This document shows, piece by piece, positions 45,347 to 57,931 of a DNA stretch of 64,000 bases (the stretch's first letter is position 1; every line of letters starts with the position of its first letter). Source of the DNA: Mycocentrospora acerina (Eukaryota > Ascomycota > Dothideomycetes > Pleosporales); NCBI GenBank assembly GCA_022701365.1, contig JAKUHH010000201.1:682001-746000 (forward strand), given 5' to 3'. The notes beneath the pieces were generated by a model. That model was not told the DNA's origin. It saw only the letters and a program-made list of their open reading frames with translations, and did no database searches. A program made the position numbers and the translations under genes.

Positions 45347-46355
45347 TCGGGGTTTGCTATGCTGGCAGATGGCATTATTAATTATTCACGGCAACTCTGA
45401 GGCGTGACACCAACATCGGCGAGGACGCAAAGTTTCGCCGTACGAGGAATGCACCAGCATCTGGTGTCAGTTGTACCTGTAAAATGGTGATGCAGCTGTA
45501 TACTGCGTGTCCCTGTATATTATGGATGTGGTTTCAGAGGAGGATGGGGGCTGTAGGCCGATGGTTTCAACACTCCAGCTTCATTGGTTTGTGTGGATCA
45601 GTGTCAACCGCACTGAATAGGCTTGGAGATGTCACCATCACAATGTGATCGACAGCCACGCTCATGTGACGTGGAAGTTTACAGCAGTATTACACCCCTT
45701 TTTGCAGGGATCACAATTTTTTGGTCTTGGAGCGCAACACAGACGCCGAATTTCGCTGCAACATTTTCTTTTTTTTTTTTAGTTGCAGCGACTTGAAGGC
45801 AGTACGAGAGTCGTCCAGGCCTGCTCCCGACTGCGGACGGAGATGATCAGATAAGATAAAAATTTTCCACCCCCCAAACCATTCCGAGCGATTCTCCGAG
45901 TCAATGATGCAGGATGCATGTCCGCGGCGTAGAGGGCTAGCTCTCATTTTCAGTGTGCGATGTCTGCCCAGCGATAATGCAAGGCGGGCACAGGGACAGA
46001 CATGAATCCAGAATTTGCAGACCAGACCAGCGCACGCCGCCGGTGTTGGAGTGCAAGCTGCGTCGTGGTGCTGAAATGATCATGTCGAGGCAGGGTGTCA
46101 GTTTAGAGTAGATGCAGCCGGTGACGGCGTTCTCGGCGTTCTCGGTTCATGGTCGATGGAAATGATTGCGCCTAGGCTCTGGTGCTTTGCAAACGAAGGC
46201 AGTCCTCGACACACCAGTACTCGACCATTGCCATTGCCTCGCCTCGCCATCGCCGCCCTCCCGACCCTCCCAGCCGCCCCCAGCACGCCGTCTGCACCAC
46301 TTGTTTTGACTCAATCGCCAACCTGGAATCTGCAGCGCCCGCGTCTGGTCGTCTT
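45347..46355. other. Intergenic, no gene seen
   Basis: The 3' flank of the AsnRS gene and the promoter of the mitoferrin gene. A 12-base T-run is at about 45769-45780. Open frames near 46100-46500 are shadows of the mitoferrin first exons or chance. Confidence 0.5.
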
Positions 46356-47717
46356 ATGGCCACCCATGATCGGCCAGCAGTCCCTCTCGAAGATGCAGAA
46401 CACGAGTACGGCGCCCTTGCACCGCCCGCCCCGTCGCAACTCTCGCCGCTGACTTGTGCGCCAGCTATGAAGCCCTCCCGCCAAACTTCTCCCTGTCCGC
46501 GAACATGATTGCGGGCGCGTTCGCGGGCATCGCTGTACGCCTCCGCTGCCGCCGTGCCGTGCAAGCACCCGCTAACTTCGCCGTAGGAGCACTCGGTCAT
46601 GTACCCGGTTGACCTGTTAAAGGTGCGCACCCGCAGGCTCTCTGCCAACATTGTGAGGGGCGATGCGCTGACGCCCACTAGACCAGGATGCAGATTGTCA
46701 ACCCCTCGCCCACGGCCCTGTATACAGGCATCTCCAACGCAATGGTCACGATTTCGCGGGTGGAGGGCTTTGGGACATTATGGAGGGGGCTGTCCAGCGT
46801 TGTCATGGGAGCAGGTGGGCTTGTCTCGCCCCAATGCTGCTGTCACCGCGAGCTGATTTTGGCGCAGGACCCGCGCACGCCGTCTACTTTGCCTCTTACG
46901 AATACACAAAGCACGCCCTTGGTGGAAACGAGGGAGGGAGTGATGAACACCACCCAGTTGCAGCAGGCGCGTACAACCCCACGATCAAAATTGCCCGCGT
47001 GTCGCTAACCGTGAGCAGCGGCCAGTGGTGCGGCGGCCACTATTTCGAGTGACGCACTGATGAACCCATTCGATGGTGGGTAGCACTTTTTTGATTTTTT
47101 TTTAAATATCTCTCATACTTGGCCTACACAAACAGAAACTGACCGTCGCAGTCATCAAGCAGCGCATGCAGATGCACGGCTCGACATACAAATCTGTCCC
47201 TCAATGCGCGCGGGAGGTCTTCCGCACCGAGGGCATTGGCGCGTTCTACGTCTCGTACCCAACAACCCTGTGCATGACGGTGCCCTTTACAGCGCTCCAG
47301 TTTATGTCGTACGAATCGTTATCCAAGGTTATGAATCCCACTGGCCGCTACGATCCCTATACACATTGCTTTGCCGGAGGAATTGCTGGTGGGTTTGCGG
47401 CTGGACTTACGACACCACTAGACGTCATCAAGACGCTATTGCAGACGCGAGGAAACGCTCGGGACGCAGAACTGAGAAATGTTTCGGGTCTGTGGCAAGC
47501 GGCCAAGATCATCAACCAAAGAGAAGGGTGGAGAGGCTACTTCCGTGGGTTGAAGCCTAGGATCATCACTACGATGCCCAGCACGGCCATTTGCTGGTGA
47601 GTGCAACTCTTTGCGTTTTTTTTTTGGAAATGACTCTAACAAACGCGCAGGTCCGCATATGAAATGGCTAAAGCCTTTTTCATTGCCCGTAGCACCGACC
47701 CCACAAAATTCTCGTAG
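46356..47717 (+). CDS. MRS4: Mitoferrin-type mitochondrial iron carrier (MRS3/MRS4)
   Basis: A mitochondrial carrier family protein that brings ferrous iron into the matrix for heme and Fe-S synthesis. Model: eight exons 46356-46405, 46465-46534, 46587-46622, 46682-46814, 46868-46970, 47026-47075, 47152-47596 and 47651-47717; 317 residues. The three carrier repeats are visible, each with a PxDxxK motif: MYPVDLLKTRMQ, MNPFDVIKQRMQ (the Met-Asn pair is typical of mitoferrins) and TTPLDVIKTLLQTR. Six hydrophobic helices fit, starting at NMIAGAFAGIAEHSV. The short exons were placed by phase and by fit to the family; the junctions GA/C before YEALPPNFSL and GC/T before GAAATISSD are the least certain. 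Seven introns in 1.36 kb is far above the local norm. Confidence 0.92.
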
Positions 47718-48498
47718 AAGTTGTACAGTTGAATGTGACCATTTTCCAACCAGCGACAGTGTGTGCCGCTCATGTATGCGACACGTGCGTACCCGACAGG
47801 ACGATATACACGCGCCCCTTGGAAGTAGACGAGGCTCAAGCAACGTTTAGTATTCACAGCGAGGCTTGGGTTTGTGTGCCGTGCGTGCCAGGCAGGCAAT
47901 GATTATGTTTGCTGGGGTTTTTGCAGTCTTGCAGCTTGCCATGCAACTACGGCAGCGCTCTGGGCCCCTGACGTTTGGAAAGACAACATGGCGGTGTATG
48001 GATATTGGACGCTTATTTGGGGCGCATTTACAGCCGGCGTAGATACAAGCAGGCGTACTAATAGAGGAAACCAAGCCATCTGTGTCTACGTGCAATGCAA
48101 TATTGACTACCGAGGGTGGTGCTAGAAGGCGATGCAATCGATAAGCGGCACGACCCCCGTCTAGCTTGCGGAGCAACATGCACATGCACATGCGCATGCT
48201 CAGATCATGCTTCGCGAAACAGCTTGCCGTGCTGGGGAAATGCTGCAACTGACGCCTGCGTCGTGGGTGCCCAAGCGCTGCATGTGGCTGCGGAGAGCTG
48301 CGGCAGACGCACGCGTTGCGCCTCGCCATAGCCTCTTTGGATGCGAGTGAGAATGATAGTGGCCGGCAGCGCTATCTACGTCACTGGTGGCCGGCGCATA
48401 CGAAGCCCCAAACAGTTGAGCCTTCTCACGAGCGTCCCTCACATGCAGCCGCCCAAGCAACGCGCCGCGCCCATTCCCCCGTCTGCATTCTGCCCACC
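47718..48498. other. Intergenic, no gene seen
   Basis: Between mitoferrin and the AAA ATPase, both on the plus strand. A short alternating GCACATGCACATGCGCATG stretch occurs near 48178-48198. Frames here are short and overlapping. Confidence 0.5.
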
Positions 48499-51105
48499 AT
48501 GCGCAGCAACATGACGCAAAAGGCGTACGACGAGGCCTTCCTCGCGTGCTCGACCGCCGTCTACTTTGAAGGCCAGGTTGGTGCCCTGTCGTGCAGAGCG
48601 AGGAAGCCGCATCGGGCCAGCATTGATGGGCACATGGATGGACACATGCATGGGCACATGGATGTATGGAGACATGGCTAACGGGCAGCACGCAGAACAA
48701 CGAACCAGAGGCCCTGCGCTCGTGGAAGACGGCCCTCGACCACATCAACTACCACCACGCCCGCCGCAATCCCGCCACCTATCGCCCTGCCTCGGAGACG
48801 GAAAAGGCTCTCCTGCAGTCGCTGCGCCAGCTCGAGCTGCAATGCAAGGAGCGCGTCGACCTGCTCGAGGCCCTGAAGAAGAGCCGCGCAGAGTCAAAGG
48901 AGAGCCTGACGTCGCCCCTGCCCAATGCAAACGCGCCCACCCCACCACCTCACGGCGTCACGACGAGTTCGAGCGGCCACGATGCATCTTCAGCCTGGAT
49001 GGGGGGAGGAACGATGCCCCCGTTGGACTACAGCGACCTCTCCAGACCTCCGCCCCTTCCCCGCCGTCCAGTCATGACATCACGCAAGAGCTCGGGCGTC
49101 GAGGCCAAGCGTGTCAACAGCCTGACGCAGACCATGAGTGCGACGACCCTGACTGCAGGCCCGTCAGACGGAGAGAAGCAATCGCGTACGCCATCGCCCG
49201 ATAAGAAGGGCAGCAGGATGCTGCGGACGTTGAGGCCCGGGAGAGAGGCCAAGCCGGCAGCTTCGAAAGTGCCAAGTTCCCTCAGGTCGCGTCCCGAGGC
49301 ATCAAAGGCAGCTACCCAAGCGTGGAGCGTGAAAACTCCATTGAGTTTCAGCAGGCCTGGTCTGGGTACGCCAAAGCCGTCTGTGACGTCGTTGAATAAT
49401 CAATCTCGCTCGTCATTGGACATGCCTGCGCCTGGAGCTGAAAGCGATAGGCCGTCCACGGGTTCTTCGAATCCAGACTCGTACCAGAAACAAGCACCCT
49501 TTTACTTCCGAGCTGGAGAAGGTGCGTCATCTACGGCTTACACAGTTCCTCCTCTGGGCAGTGGGAGCGACCTAGACCCTTACGGACCCCCGGTCGTCGA
49601 GAGACCAGGGCCACCACGAATCCCTCGAAAGTCTGTGGAAGTCAGCAAATTACAGGCCGCGCAAATGCCATCGTATCGAAAAGAGTACCCTGCAACCGCA
49701 CCCGATCCACGACTTCTAGCGCAGTCTGCAGCTGCTCGATCGTACAGCGATTATGGAGCTGATAAGCAGCACGGATCATCACGGGAGGCAAACACTCCGC
49801 GAAAAATGGCACCTCTGTCGCAGCCTGCCAATCTTAATCCACGAGTTCGAAACACGAGAAGACAAGAAGCATGTCAGCCGGTTGCTTTGGAAGAAAATGG
49901 GGGAATGGTGAGCCCACGGCCACCTCCACACCGAAAGGGCAGAGCTAGAGGAGAGTCGATGCGCGCAGATCTACCGCCTGCGCCTACGCCGGAAGCTACC
50001 GATTCTGACCCAGAGGGGGATGATTCTGATGAATGGAAAAGACGAACGGACGAGATCATGAAGAATCTTCCTCGCGGCGTCGACAAACAGGCTGCTCAAC
50101 AGATTTTGAATGAGATTGTAATTCAAGGAGATGAGGTGCATTGGGACGATGTGGCTGGCCTGGAAATTGCCAAATCTGCACTGAAAGAAACCGTGGTGTA
50201 CCCCTTCTTGCGACCAGACTTGTTCATGGGCCTTCGTGAACCAGCAAGGGGCATGCTCTTGTTTGGACCCCCTGGCACAGGAAAGACTATGCTGGCAAGA
50301 GCCGTCGCGACAGAGTCCAAGTCTACCTTTTTTGCAATCTCCGCGAGCAGTCTTACCTCGAAGTTTCTCGGCGAGTCTGAGAAGCTTGTTCGCGCGTTGT
50401 TTCAGCTCGCAAAACTGTTGGCCCCCTCCATTATCTTTGTCGATGAGATTGATTCGCTTCTCTCCTCGCGCTCAGGCTCTTCGGAACACGAAGCGACGCG
50501 CCGCATCAAGACCGAATTTCTCATCCAATGGTCAGATCTACAAAAGGCCGCAGCTGGAAGGGAAATGAGTGAGAAGGACAAAGAGAAGGGGGACGCGACT
50601 AGGGTACTTGTGCTGGCGGCGACCAATTTGCCCTGGGCTATCGACGAAGCAGCGAGGCGAAGATTTGTGAGGAGACAGTATATCCCATTGCCGGAAGATT
50701 GGGTCAGAAATCAGCAACTCAAACGGTTGTTAAGTCATCAGAAGCATGAGCTGAGTGAGAGGGATATGGATCGGTTGGTCGTGCTTACTGAAGGTATGTT
50801 TGCGCCGAAACATTTCTATCTTCAATTCCTTGGACAATACTCTTCCCCCAATATTTTCAAGTGAACGTGCTGACATTTTGGTAGGATTTTCCGGCTCTGA
50901 TATCACGGCGCTCGCCAAAGACGCTGCGATGGGACCTCTACGCTCACTAGGCGAGAAACTGCTGCATATGACAATGGATGAGATTCGGCCTATGCGATTT
51001 GAAGATTTTAAGGCAAGTCTTCAAACTATCAGGCCGTCCGTGAGTAAGCAAGGGCTGCAGCAGTTTGAGGACTGGTCGAGGGAGTTTGGAGAGCGAGGAG
51101 GTTGA
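48499..51105 (+). CDS. SAP1: AAA ATPase of the SAP1/spastin-fidgetin group with MIT-like N-terminus
   Basis: A meiotic-clade AAA ATPase, related to yeast Sap1 and to microtubule-severing or ESCRT-linked ATPases; its exact substrate in filamentous fungi is unknown. Model: exon 1 48499-48576, intron 48577-48695 (119 bases, with a 12-base minisatellite), exon 2 48696-50793, intron 50794-50884, exon 3 50885-51105; 798 residues. The first 85 residues (MTQKAYDEAFLACSTAVYFE, EALRSWKTALDHI, LQSLRQLELQCKERVDLLE) look like an MIT three-helix domain; exon 1 supplies its first helix. A disordered Pro/Ser-rich linker follows. The AAA domain has Walker A GPPGTGKT (about 550-557), Walker B IIFVDEIDSLL (about 605-615), sensor ATNLPWAIDEAARRRFVRR and, after intron 2, GFSGSDITALAKDAAMGPL. 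A Vps4-like C-terminal helix closes the protein. Confidence 0.92.
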
Positions 51106-51368
51106 ACAATGGGTCTGCACTGTGTGTGCATCTGGCGTACTTTGATGACTGTGTTTTTAGAGGTATTTGAATACATACATAATTTTAACAAACTTCCTAT
51201 TGTGTATAACGAAGGTATCTGGTGAAGTTTAAGATTATTCCATCTCCTGTGTATGCATGGTTCCTTCCTTCCTGCTTCTCTTGAGCTGACATCGCTAGCG
51301 TTTGTCAACAAGAAATCTACCCTTACGCTGGGACATTCCACACCTCATCCTCCCATCTACTGCCCACA

Positions 51369-52266
51369 ATGGCACCCCGAAAAAAGCCTGAAGAAAAAGT
51401 CTCGGCGGATGATAAGCCTGAGATGATCTTACGTTATCTACGTCCGTCTCTCACCTACCAGAAGGAACTGAGGCGCTTCAGCTTGGAGGACTTCTTTCCT
51501 ACTCCTACTGACCACGCAAAGGCAAACAAAACCGCCCGTTCTCCGCTCTCGAAGTCTCTGCCAACTTAGGCAACAAAGTGACAAAGAGTACACCCGCTAA
51601 GACCTTCACTTCACATATCATCATCATCTAACCACGGAGCTAGCCCTCGCAGCAAAACTTCTCAAGGATCTGCATGAGCAGAAGCAGATTGAAGGACGAT
51701 CAGCCGGTGAGTGTCTTCCCTCTTTGAAATCTCGTCTCAACATGGCTGACTATCACGCTTAAAAGGCAAGCAACTCGTGTACCACGCTATCCAAGTTAGC
51801 ATACCCCCTTTCCCCCTCCACCTTCCCTACTAGTACCTACTCACTCACTCGCTCCCGCTAGAACGCGTCGGAATCTTGCACCCCTGAGCAACTCACCGCT
51901 CTTGACGACCAAACCACTCACCTCCGTAACCAGACCACGGCCCTGAACGCCACCCTAAAGACCCTCAAAAGTACCCTCGCGTCGCTCAACTCGACGCTCA
52001 GCACCGCCGATTTGATTGAAAGCGTGCAGGTCCTTGATATTGAGAAGGCAGAGATACTATCAAGGCTGGAGAGTTTGAGAGCGGGGAAGGCGAAGAAAGT
52101 GACGCAGCAGGAGCGCGATAAGATTGAGGGGGAGTGGGCGGTGTGTGCGAGCGTGGCGGTGACGAGAGAGAAGATTGCGGAGAGGATGTGGAGGTTGATT
52201 GAGGATAACGTGCATGACAAGGAGGAGAGGGAGGAATTGAGAGAGAAGATGGGACTGGATGACTAG
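51369..52266 (+). CDS. HOP2: HOP2/TBPIP meiotic homologous-pairing protein
   Basis: Hop2 with Mnd1 stimulates Dmc1/Rad51 strand exchange between homologues in meiosis. Model: five exons 51369-51441, 51522-51587, 51644-51706, 51766-51794 and 51862-52266, 211 residues, typical for the family. No single open frame shows the N-terminal domain; it appears only after splicing. The winged-helix domain reads ILRYLRKQNRPFSALEVSAN, LGNKVTKTLAAKLLKDLHEQ, KQIEGRSAGKQLVYHAIQ. The C-terminal coiled coil follows (ALDDQTTHLRNQTTALNATL; TLASLNSTLSTADLIESVQ) and ends with WRLIEDNVHDKEEREELR. The intron 1 donor is GTCCGT and that of intron 2 is GTACAC; both are weak, but all junctions keep phase and a branch site (CTGAC or CTAAC) precedes most acceptors. 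It implies a capacity for meiosis, if expressed. Confidence 0.87.
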
Positions 52267-53333
52267 GGGACTACGGTGATGACTGTAGATGAACGTTGCA
52301 AGCATGCAGGCAGGAGTGAAAGTGGGCTGATGCATTTCCGCAAACAAGACTCTCTTGTTGAGGTCACAAACGTAAGATGTATTAGCACAAGCGACACGAT
52401 TTCAAAATAGAATAAAATTGCGACAACCATCCATTCAGACCAGATGAATTTATATTTGGGATATTTCTACTCTTCTTACTGACTCGTACTCGACCCGGAC
52501 TAAATCTCAAAATCTAAGGCATTATCATCCTTGATCCGACTCAACGCAATTCCAGCCGCCAATAAATGCACCCCAATCCCCTTGCTACTCCTCCTTCTCC
52601 TTCTCCTGCTCCTGCACCACCGTCTATCCCAAATTACAAATCGTACACCGAATCCCAACAACCCGCTTCCCTACCTCGCACCATCCTAGAGTATAAAGCA
52701 GAGTGAATAAAAAAAAGAACATGAAGAAGAACATGAAGAACCTGAAAAACAAGAAGAACATGAAAAAGGTATAAAGGAGGAGAGGAAAAAAAAGGGGGGG
52801 GGGAAGGCAGGATCAGAAAAGGTACTTCTCATTCATTTCGACGCATTTCCTTCTCTCCCTCTCCCTCTCCCCCGCACGATGAAAAGCTCCATAAGAAAAA
52901 AAAAGGGGGATAAAAGATAAATAGAAGGCACCAAATTATGCCGTGGATAAAACATGCTGATGCTGATTATAAAAGGGGGAGGAGAGGGTATAGTATTGTA
53001 GTGTGATGTGATGTAGCATGTAGGCATCTCTCTTTCCCATCGCTCCCTCCTTCTGTTTGTCCGTTTGTCGTCTGAGGGGTGGCAACAGTTGCTTTTTGCG
53101 AGTGGAGCATGGCCTCGAGATGAGATTTTTGCACGTGGAGTTGGGTGCGAGCGTTTGCCATGTACGCCGTGCCATGTCCATACGGCTGGAAACAGGGAAT
53201 GGACTAAGGAGGCGTGCTTTGCTTTCCATATGTCTCTGTTGGAGACTCAAGTGCAGGTTGTCTCCTTCTCTAATGTGTTTGTGTCCAGGCTCCAAGGTAG
53301 GGAGTTCGCTCAAGTATTGAACTACGTGTTGGA
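52267..53333. other. Convergent 3' spacer with purine/pyrimidine tracts
   Basis: HOP2 (plus) and MED14 (minus) end facing each other. The plus strand has AAGAACATGAAGAA-type repeats (about 52715-52765), a poly-A/poly-G stretch (52785-52805) and CTCTCC hexamers (about 52850-52875). No gene was seen. Confidence 0.55.
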
Positions 53334-56300
53334 TCAATCGATTTCAATGACGTCCTTTTTATTCGAGGACATGACTCGATTTCCGCTTGGTCGGCGCTGC
53401 ATCTGTGCCTGTCTCACATTCTGTTGCTGCTGCTGCTGCTGTATGCGTATACTTTGCTGCGAGAGCTGTTTAACATGGCCGTTCATGGACTGTGGACGAC
53501 CTTGCTGTTGCTGCATCCTCTGCTGATTTTGGTTATGGTTCTGCGCATGCCCTTGGCCGTGTCCCTGGCCAGCACCTTGCGTGTGCGTCTGCGCCGGTGT
53601 TTCGAGTGGTGGTGGTTCTTTGTAACCCCCTTCCATGCTACACGCCAGGACTACATCGTTAAGTTTCCTCAGCGCATTGGGCACAGTGTCGAGCTCAGCG
53701 ACGATACCGTTCCGAGTTCCGAACCAGCGGTCGCCTTTGCTGGTAAAGAGCTGCTTTAGCCCTGCTTGCAGGTTGTCAAGGCGACGGTGGTGATGTGCAC
53801 GCTCGGGACTTGGTCGGAGGTCTGGTGCGCGCTTAATTGTATCCTCGATAAACCAGTACACCTGGTCGTTCTTGGGTTGCAGTCTTATGTCAAAGGTGCA
53901 TAGTGGGTTTTCGTACGTAAGACGGTATTTCAAGAGACTGTGTGCGTGGACTGCAGGGTTACGTGTGTTGCCTGGCGTCCGGGTTTCTAGATCGCGAAGT
54001 ACAGAGAGGACGGAACGGGTTAGGACAAGACTTGTGCAGAAGCGGTCCAGGCCGTTAGAATTGCCAAGGTACATGTCTGGTAATGAAGGGCTGCGCTCAT
54101 TAATAAGCTCGGTAAGCAAGTGGCGGATGCGGTAAGCTGGGTTTTGTTCGGACATTTCGATACGAATCTCTTTGTCTGAAGAAAAATTCACAGTGGCTAA
54201 ATGTGGTGAAGGGCCATATTGAAACTGTACTTTCTGTAGCGACGATGAACAGAGCTTCATCTCTCGTTTCTGAAGCGTGGTAGCGAAAGAGCGGAGACGA
54301 TTGACGTCACGAAGTCGTGCTCTCAGTTCGCCGAGAATATCTGTACCGAATGGCGTGGACAGAAGGATCCTGAACGTTCCGTCTTCTGAGAAACTGAAGC
54401 TGTTCTGTGGTGAAGCGGCCATAAGTTTCTGCATGTCGGCGGCCACAGCCGTGACCATCCTGCCAGCAGCTATGTGCCAGACACTGCGGCCTTCGGATTT
54501 CAACCCTTCGCAAGTAATTGCAATGTTTGGTTCAAGCCATGACTCCTCTCCGGGTTTTGTTGTGAGGAGATCAGACGTCTCGAGGTACAAGGTCCAGTTT
54601 CGAACGATATGCTCGATGCTGGGGCCATACTCCTGCAAACTGAACAACTTCCCCTCCTTCTCTAGCTGACGGGCTGTGACTCGGAACGAGAGTAGTTGGA
54701 CGGCAACCCTCTCCAAGCTAGCCAACGTGCTACGGTTGATTGGCAACGAGCTACCATCTGGCCTGTTCATCTTGATCTGCTCAGCATAGTCGATCGAAGT
54801 GCCGCTCGAACTGATCTTCATAATCCACCACGATTCACCCGAGGAATCTATTGCAGCTGCCAAAGCCCAACTTTGCGACCACCCTAGAGGCCAATAGAGA
54901 GCATATTGGAGAATGTCCAGCTTGATGGCCGATTTAACAGCGTCTGCTTGCAAGGACTGCCTTGTTACCAATTGCCATCCGAGTTGCTGCGCGTACCGCT
55001 GGATCAGGTCTCGAAGTGTCTGAGCCAGCATTTGAGCAAGTATATTGCCAATTTGTGCTGGTTCCCTGCCTTGGTTGAGAGCATATTCTGCCCTTGCTGA
55101 TAGAGCCGTGGCTGGCTGTAAGATGTAGTTCCCTGTCACTGGTTCTATGGACAGTCTGACTGAATTGGTGTCGGTCCCCAGAGTTGTCTTGAGCATGCAA
55201 TCCGCAGGCTCTGTGTCCGATAGATTTGCCTGAATTGTCATCTTGGAGTTGAGGTGCTCTCGTATTGATCTTAGAGAGCCTCCAATGTGAAGTGCAATGA
55301 CACGCTTTAGGATCCTCTCAACAGACAAGTCTCTCCAATCGAGTTTAAGATGGGCATCATGCACTTCTTTGCCTTGGCGGAACCAGCGCGCCGTTAACGA
55401 AGGAATCGGCGGTCCACGCCACGATACCTTGCCGTTCTTTGGCCTGTTGCTTGAAATGCCAATCTCGATCCAGTTCTTCTTGCCAGGCCTATCGACCCAA
55501 TATTGCACGACGAGCTGGCGATGTACCGGCTCAACTTTGAGCGAACCTGCCCATCCTGAACGGAGAAGGGCCATGGTTTGCGATCGCAAAACAGAAATTT
55601 TGTGCGTGAGAACAAAGTTGTGGAGGTAGTCAAACAATCCACTCAGGCCATGTTCTCTTAGACGAGTGTCAGCTTCTAGCTTGAGGTGGTAGAAGAAACG
55701 ACTGCTGATTGTGATGGAGGGGGCCGGCGAGAAAAGCAGTCGAAGATCAATGAAAAACCACTGGTCAGACGCATCTTCTACGAAGGAGACGACGTCAAAT
55801 TCCATCTCATCTTCGATTACAAAAGTTACACGTCCAGACTCAATGCGCCAGTTTCGGAGATGCCGTGGGAGGGTCTCATGCACATTCATTCGTATCGAGA
55901 GCGAAGTGCTCATGTAGCGCAGGAGCTTGAGCGCTTTATCCGAGGATATGGGTTCAGGTGGAATGAAGTCGAGCTGTTGAATGTTAGCGCTCTGTGCTAT
56001 TTCAGCCATAGGGGAAGCGCACGGTCGGCATCCACGATGCTTTCCCAGTGGATAGTATCTCCAAAGCCGTCCTAATATCGGGGTTGTTTTGTCGGGCATG
56101 GTTGGACAGCTTTTTGATTTCCTCCATTTGCGCATCCACATTGTTCATCTGTGCAGTCTGTTCCACAGCCCAGGCGAAGACGTCTATGAGTTTTGCGACA
56201 TCGACGGCCGACTTCTTTCCCCATTCAGTGAGGACCAGCAGTTTGATGAACTTTGCCCTGTTTTCCTGGGCAAACCGCATCAGGAGCAGTTTCTTCTGTC

Positions 56301-56763
56301 TGTTCGATTCGACGTTGTGTTGCCCCGCGTGGGAGCCCATTCCGTTTGCGAATGCGCCATTCAGTTGCTGGGAGATTGGCAGATTGGCCATTTTCTGAAG
56401 CACTTCGTTCAGGTCGTTGTAGCATTCTTGCGATACCCGCATCAACAGCGTAGAGAGAGGATGGTAGAGGTCGACGGGGACGTGTGCAATCTCGGGCGGT
56501 AGGTCAGAAAACTGATTCTGCGCTGAAGCTGCCGGCGCAGACATGTCCATGACAGCGCCGTTGGTAGTGGCAGATTTTGAAGCAAGGCCATTCATTTCTG
56601 CTGCTCCTGGTGTGTCGCTTCGCGAATCATTACGTTCGCCGTTGACCATCTTGCCCTCATGGCTGCGTTTCTTGCTATCTGCGTCTCTTGAAGCCGGTGA
56701 CACGGCCAAGCCACTCTGGTTCATGCTGAGAATGCCGGGCATAATCTGTCCACCATGCAGCAA
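53334..56763 (-). CDS. MED14: Mediator complex subunit 14 (MED14/RGR1)
   Basis: Med14 is the backbone of Mediator, linking head, middle and tail modules between activators and RNA polymerase II. Model: exon 1 56763-56023, intron 55974-56022 (49 bases), exon 2 55973-53334; 1126 residues, normal for filamentous fungi. The N-terminal Med14 domain is recognisable in FSDLPPEIAHVPVDLYHPL, RQKKLLLMRFAQENRAKFIK and LLVLTEWGKKSAVDVAKLID. The intron joins ASWMPT to LDFIPPEPISSDKALKLL, the classic continuation. The long middle is poorly conserved. The C-terminus (from about residue 1035) is Gln-rich (QNHNQNQQRMQQQQ and a further Gln run), encoded by CTG/TTG runs on the plus strand, and ends in KKDVIEID. 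Confidence 0.95.
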
Positions 56764-57931
56764 CCCACCGGCGCGCTCGCCGTTGACGTCTCTAGCGCGT
56801 TGTTAATGCCGTGAATTGTCTAGTTGTGCGTGGACAGTGTTGTTGCGGGTGTAGGGTGACGTTGGTGGGTGCGGTGGTGGCGTGCTGGAAGGGTGGCCTC
56901 TGGAGTGGCGTGGCAGGCAAGCAGCTGGACAGAAGCGCGTGAGAGTCGCGAAAAGGGTTTGCGCGGCAGGAGACGTGGCAGTTGGAGGGCGGCCGTGTGA
57001 GCAGAAAGGGCGCGTGGGAAGGGCTTTGTAGCGGGCTGCAGGACGGTGACGGTGCTCGCTGATGCTGTCGCGTCGACGGGGGTGGCGAGTGAGTGTCGGT
57101 GTTGCAGAAGGCGCGCTCGCTGGGCGGGCAGGAGCGACGGTGGGCGCGGGCGCGGAGCGTGGAAGGATTGAGTTTGTTGGTGTTTGACGCATGCACGTTG
57201 GGTGTGAAGCCTCGCTGGGCCCTGACGTTCTCTGGCCTTGGCGCTGGCACGCCCCGATTCATTCCCACGAGAATCGCGAGTCGCGTCCGCCGTGCGTGCA
57301 GCCACCAGCCACCAGCCAGTCTGCGCTGTTGCGGCGATGCATGCACGCACCCGTGCAGCGCAGACGACGGTGCCTTTTGCCGCGGGCCGTGGGCAAGTGA
57401 AACATATATGCACATGTTTGGCAGACACGGCCACTGGCTACGTTGGAAACAAGCATGCAATACCATGCCATGCCATGCCGTTCTACACTTCACCACACAC
57501 GCACACGCACACACACCCACATCACACATCCCACATCACACATCACACATCACACATCACACCATACAACCCCATGCATGCCTCCAATGCTCCCCCCTTG
57601 GCACCCTCGTCTGCTCCACAGGGCCTGCAAGCGGCCAGCACGCCCTGCGGCAAGCCCGCCTCGCAGTGTCGGTCAGGGCTCGATTGCGACTAGGGGCGTC
57701 CCATATCACACATGTCGTGGTCACGCCTCAGTGCTCAACCATGCATATCCTCACCCCCCAGCGCTCCACCTGTCTGCCCTGCACTTGCTGGTGTCCTTGC
57801 TGTAGACACTGCGCTCTCGCGGCGTCTTGACCTCTGACCCCCTCTCCAGCGTGCAGCCCCAGCATCCGTGTCTTCAGCCGCCATGTTTCAGTTTGCCAAT
57901 TAGAGCCAGCCTTGAAGCCCGTGAGTTTGGA
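56764..57931. repeat. Divergent MED14-ATG22 spacer with CA-rich repeats
   Basis: A 1.17-kb promoter region for both genes. From about 57490 to 57575 the plus strand is almost only C and A: CACACA runs, then CATCACA heptamers in tandem (about 57526-57563). Overlapping open frames of up to 245 codons on both strands come from this composition; none resembles a known protein. Confidence 0.6.

Noticed and set aside
57526..57563. CATCACA tandem units as a CRISPR-like array
   Set aside because: Units are 7 bases without unique spacers, in a eukaryotic genome; it is a simple repeat.
57093..57830. 245-codon plus frame and overlapping minus frames upstream of ATG22
   Set aside because: Frames on both strands overlap in a CA-rich promoter with CATCACA repeats; no motif, no splice logic.
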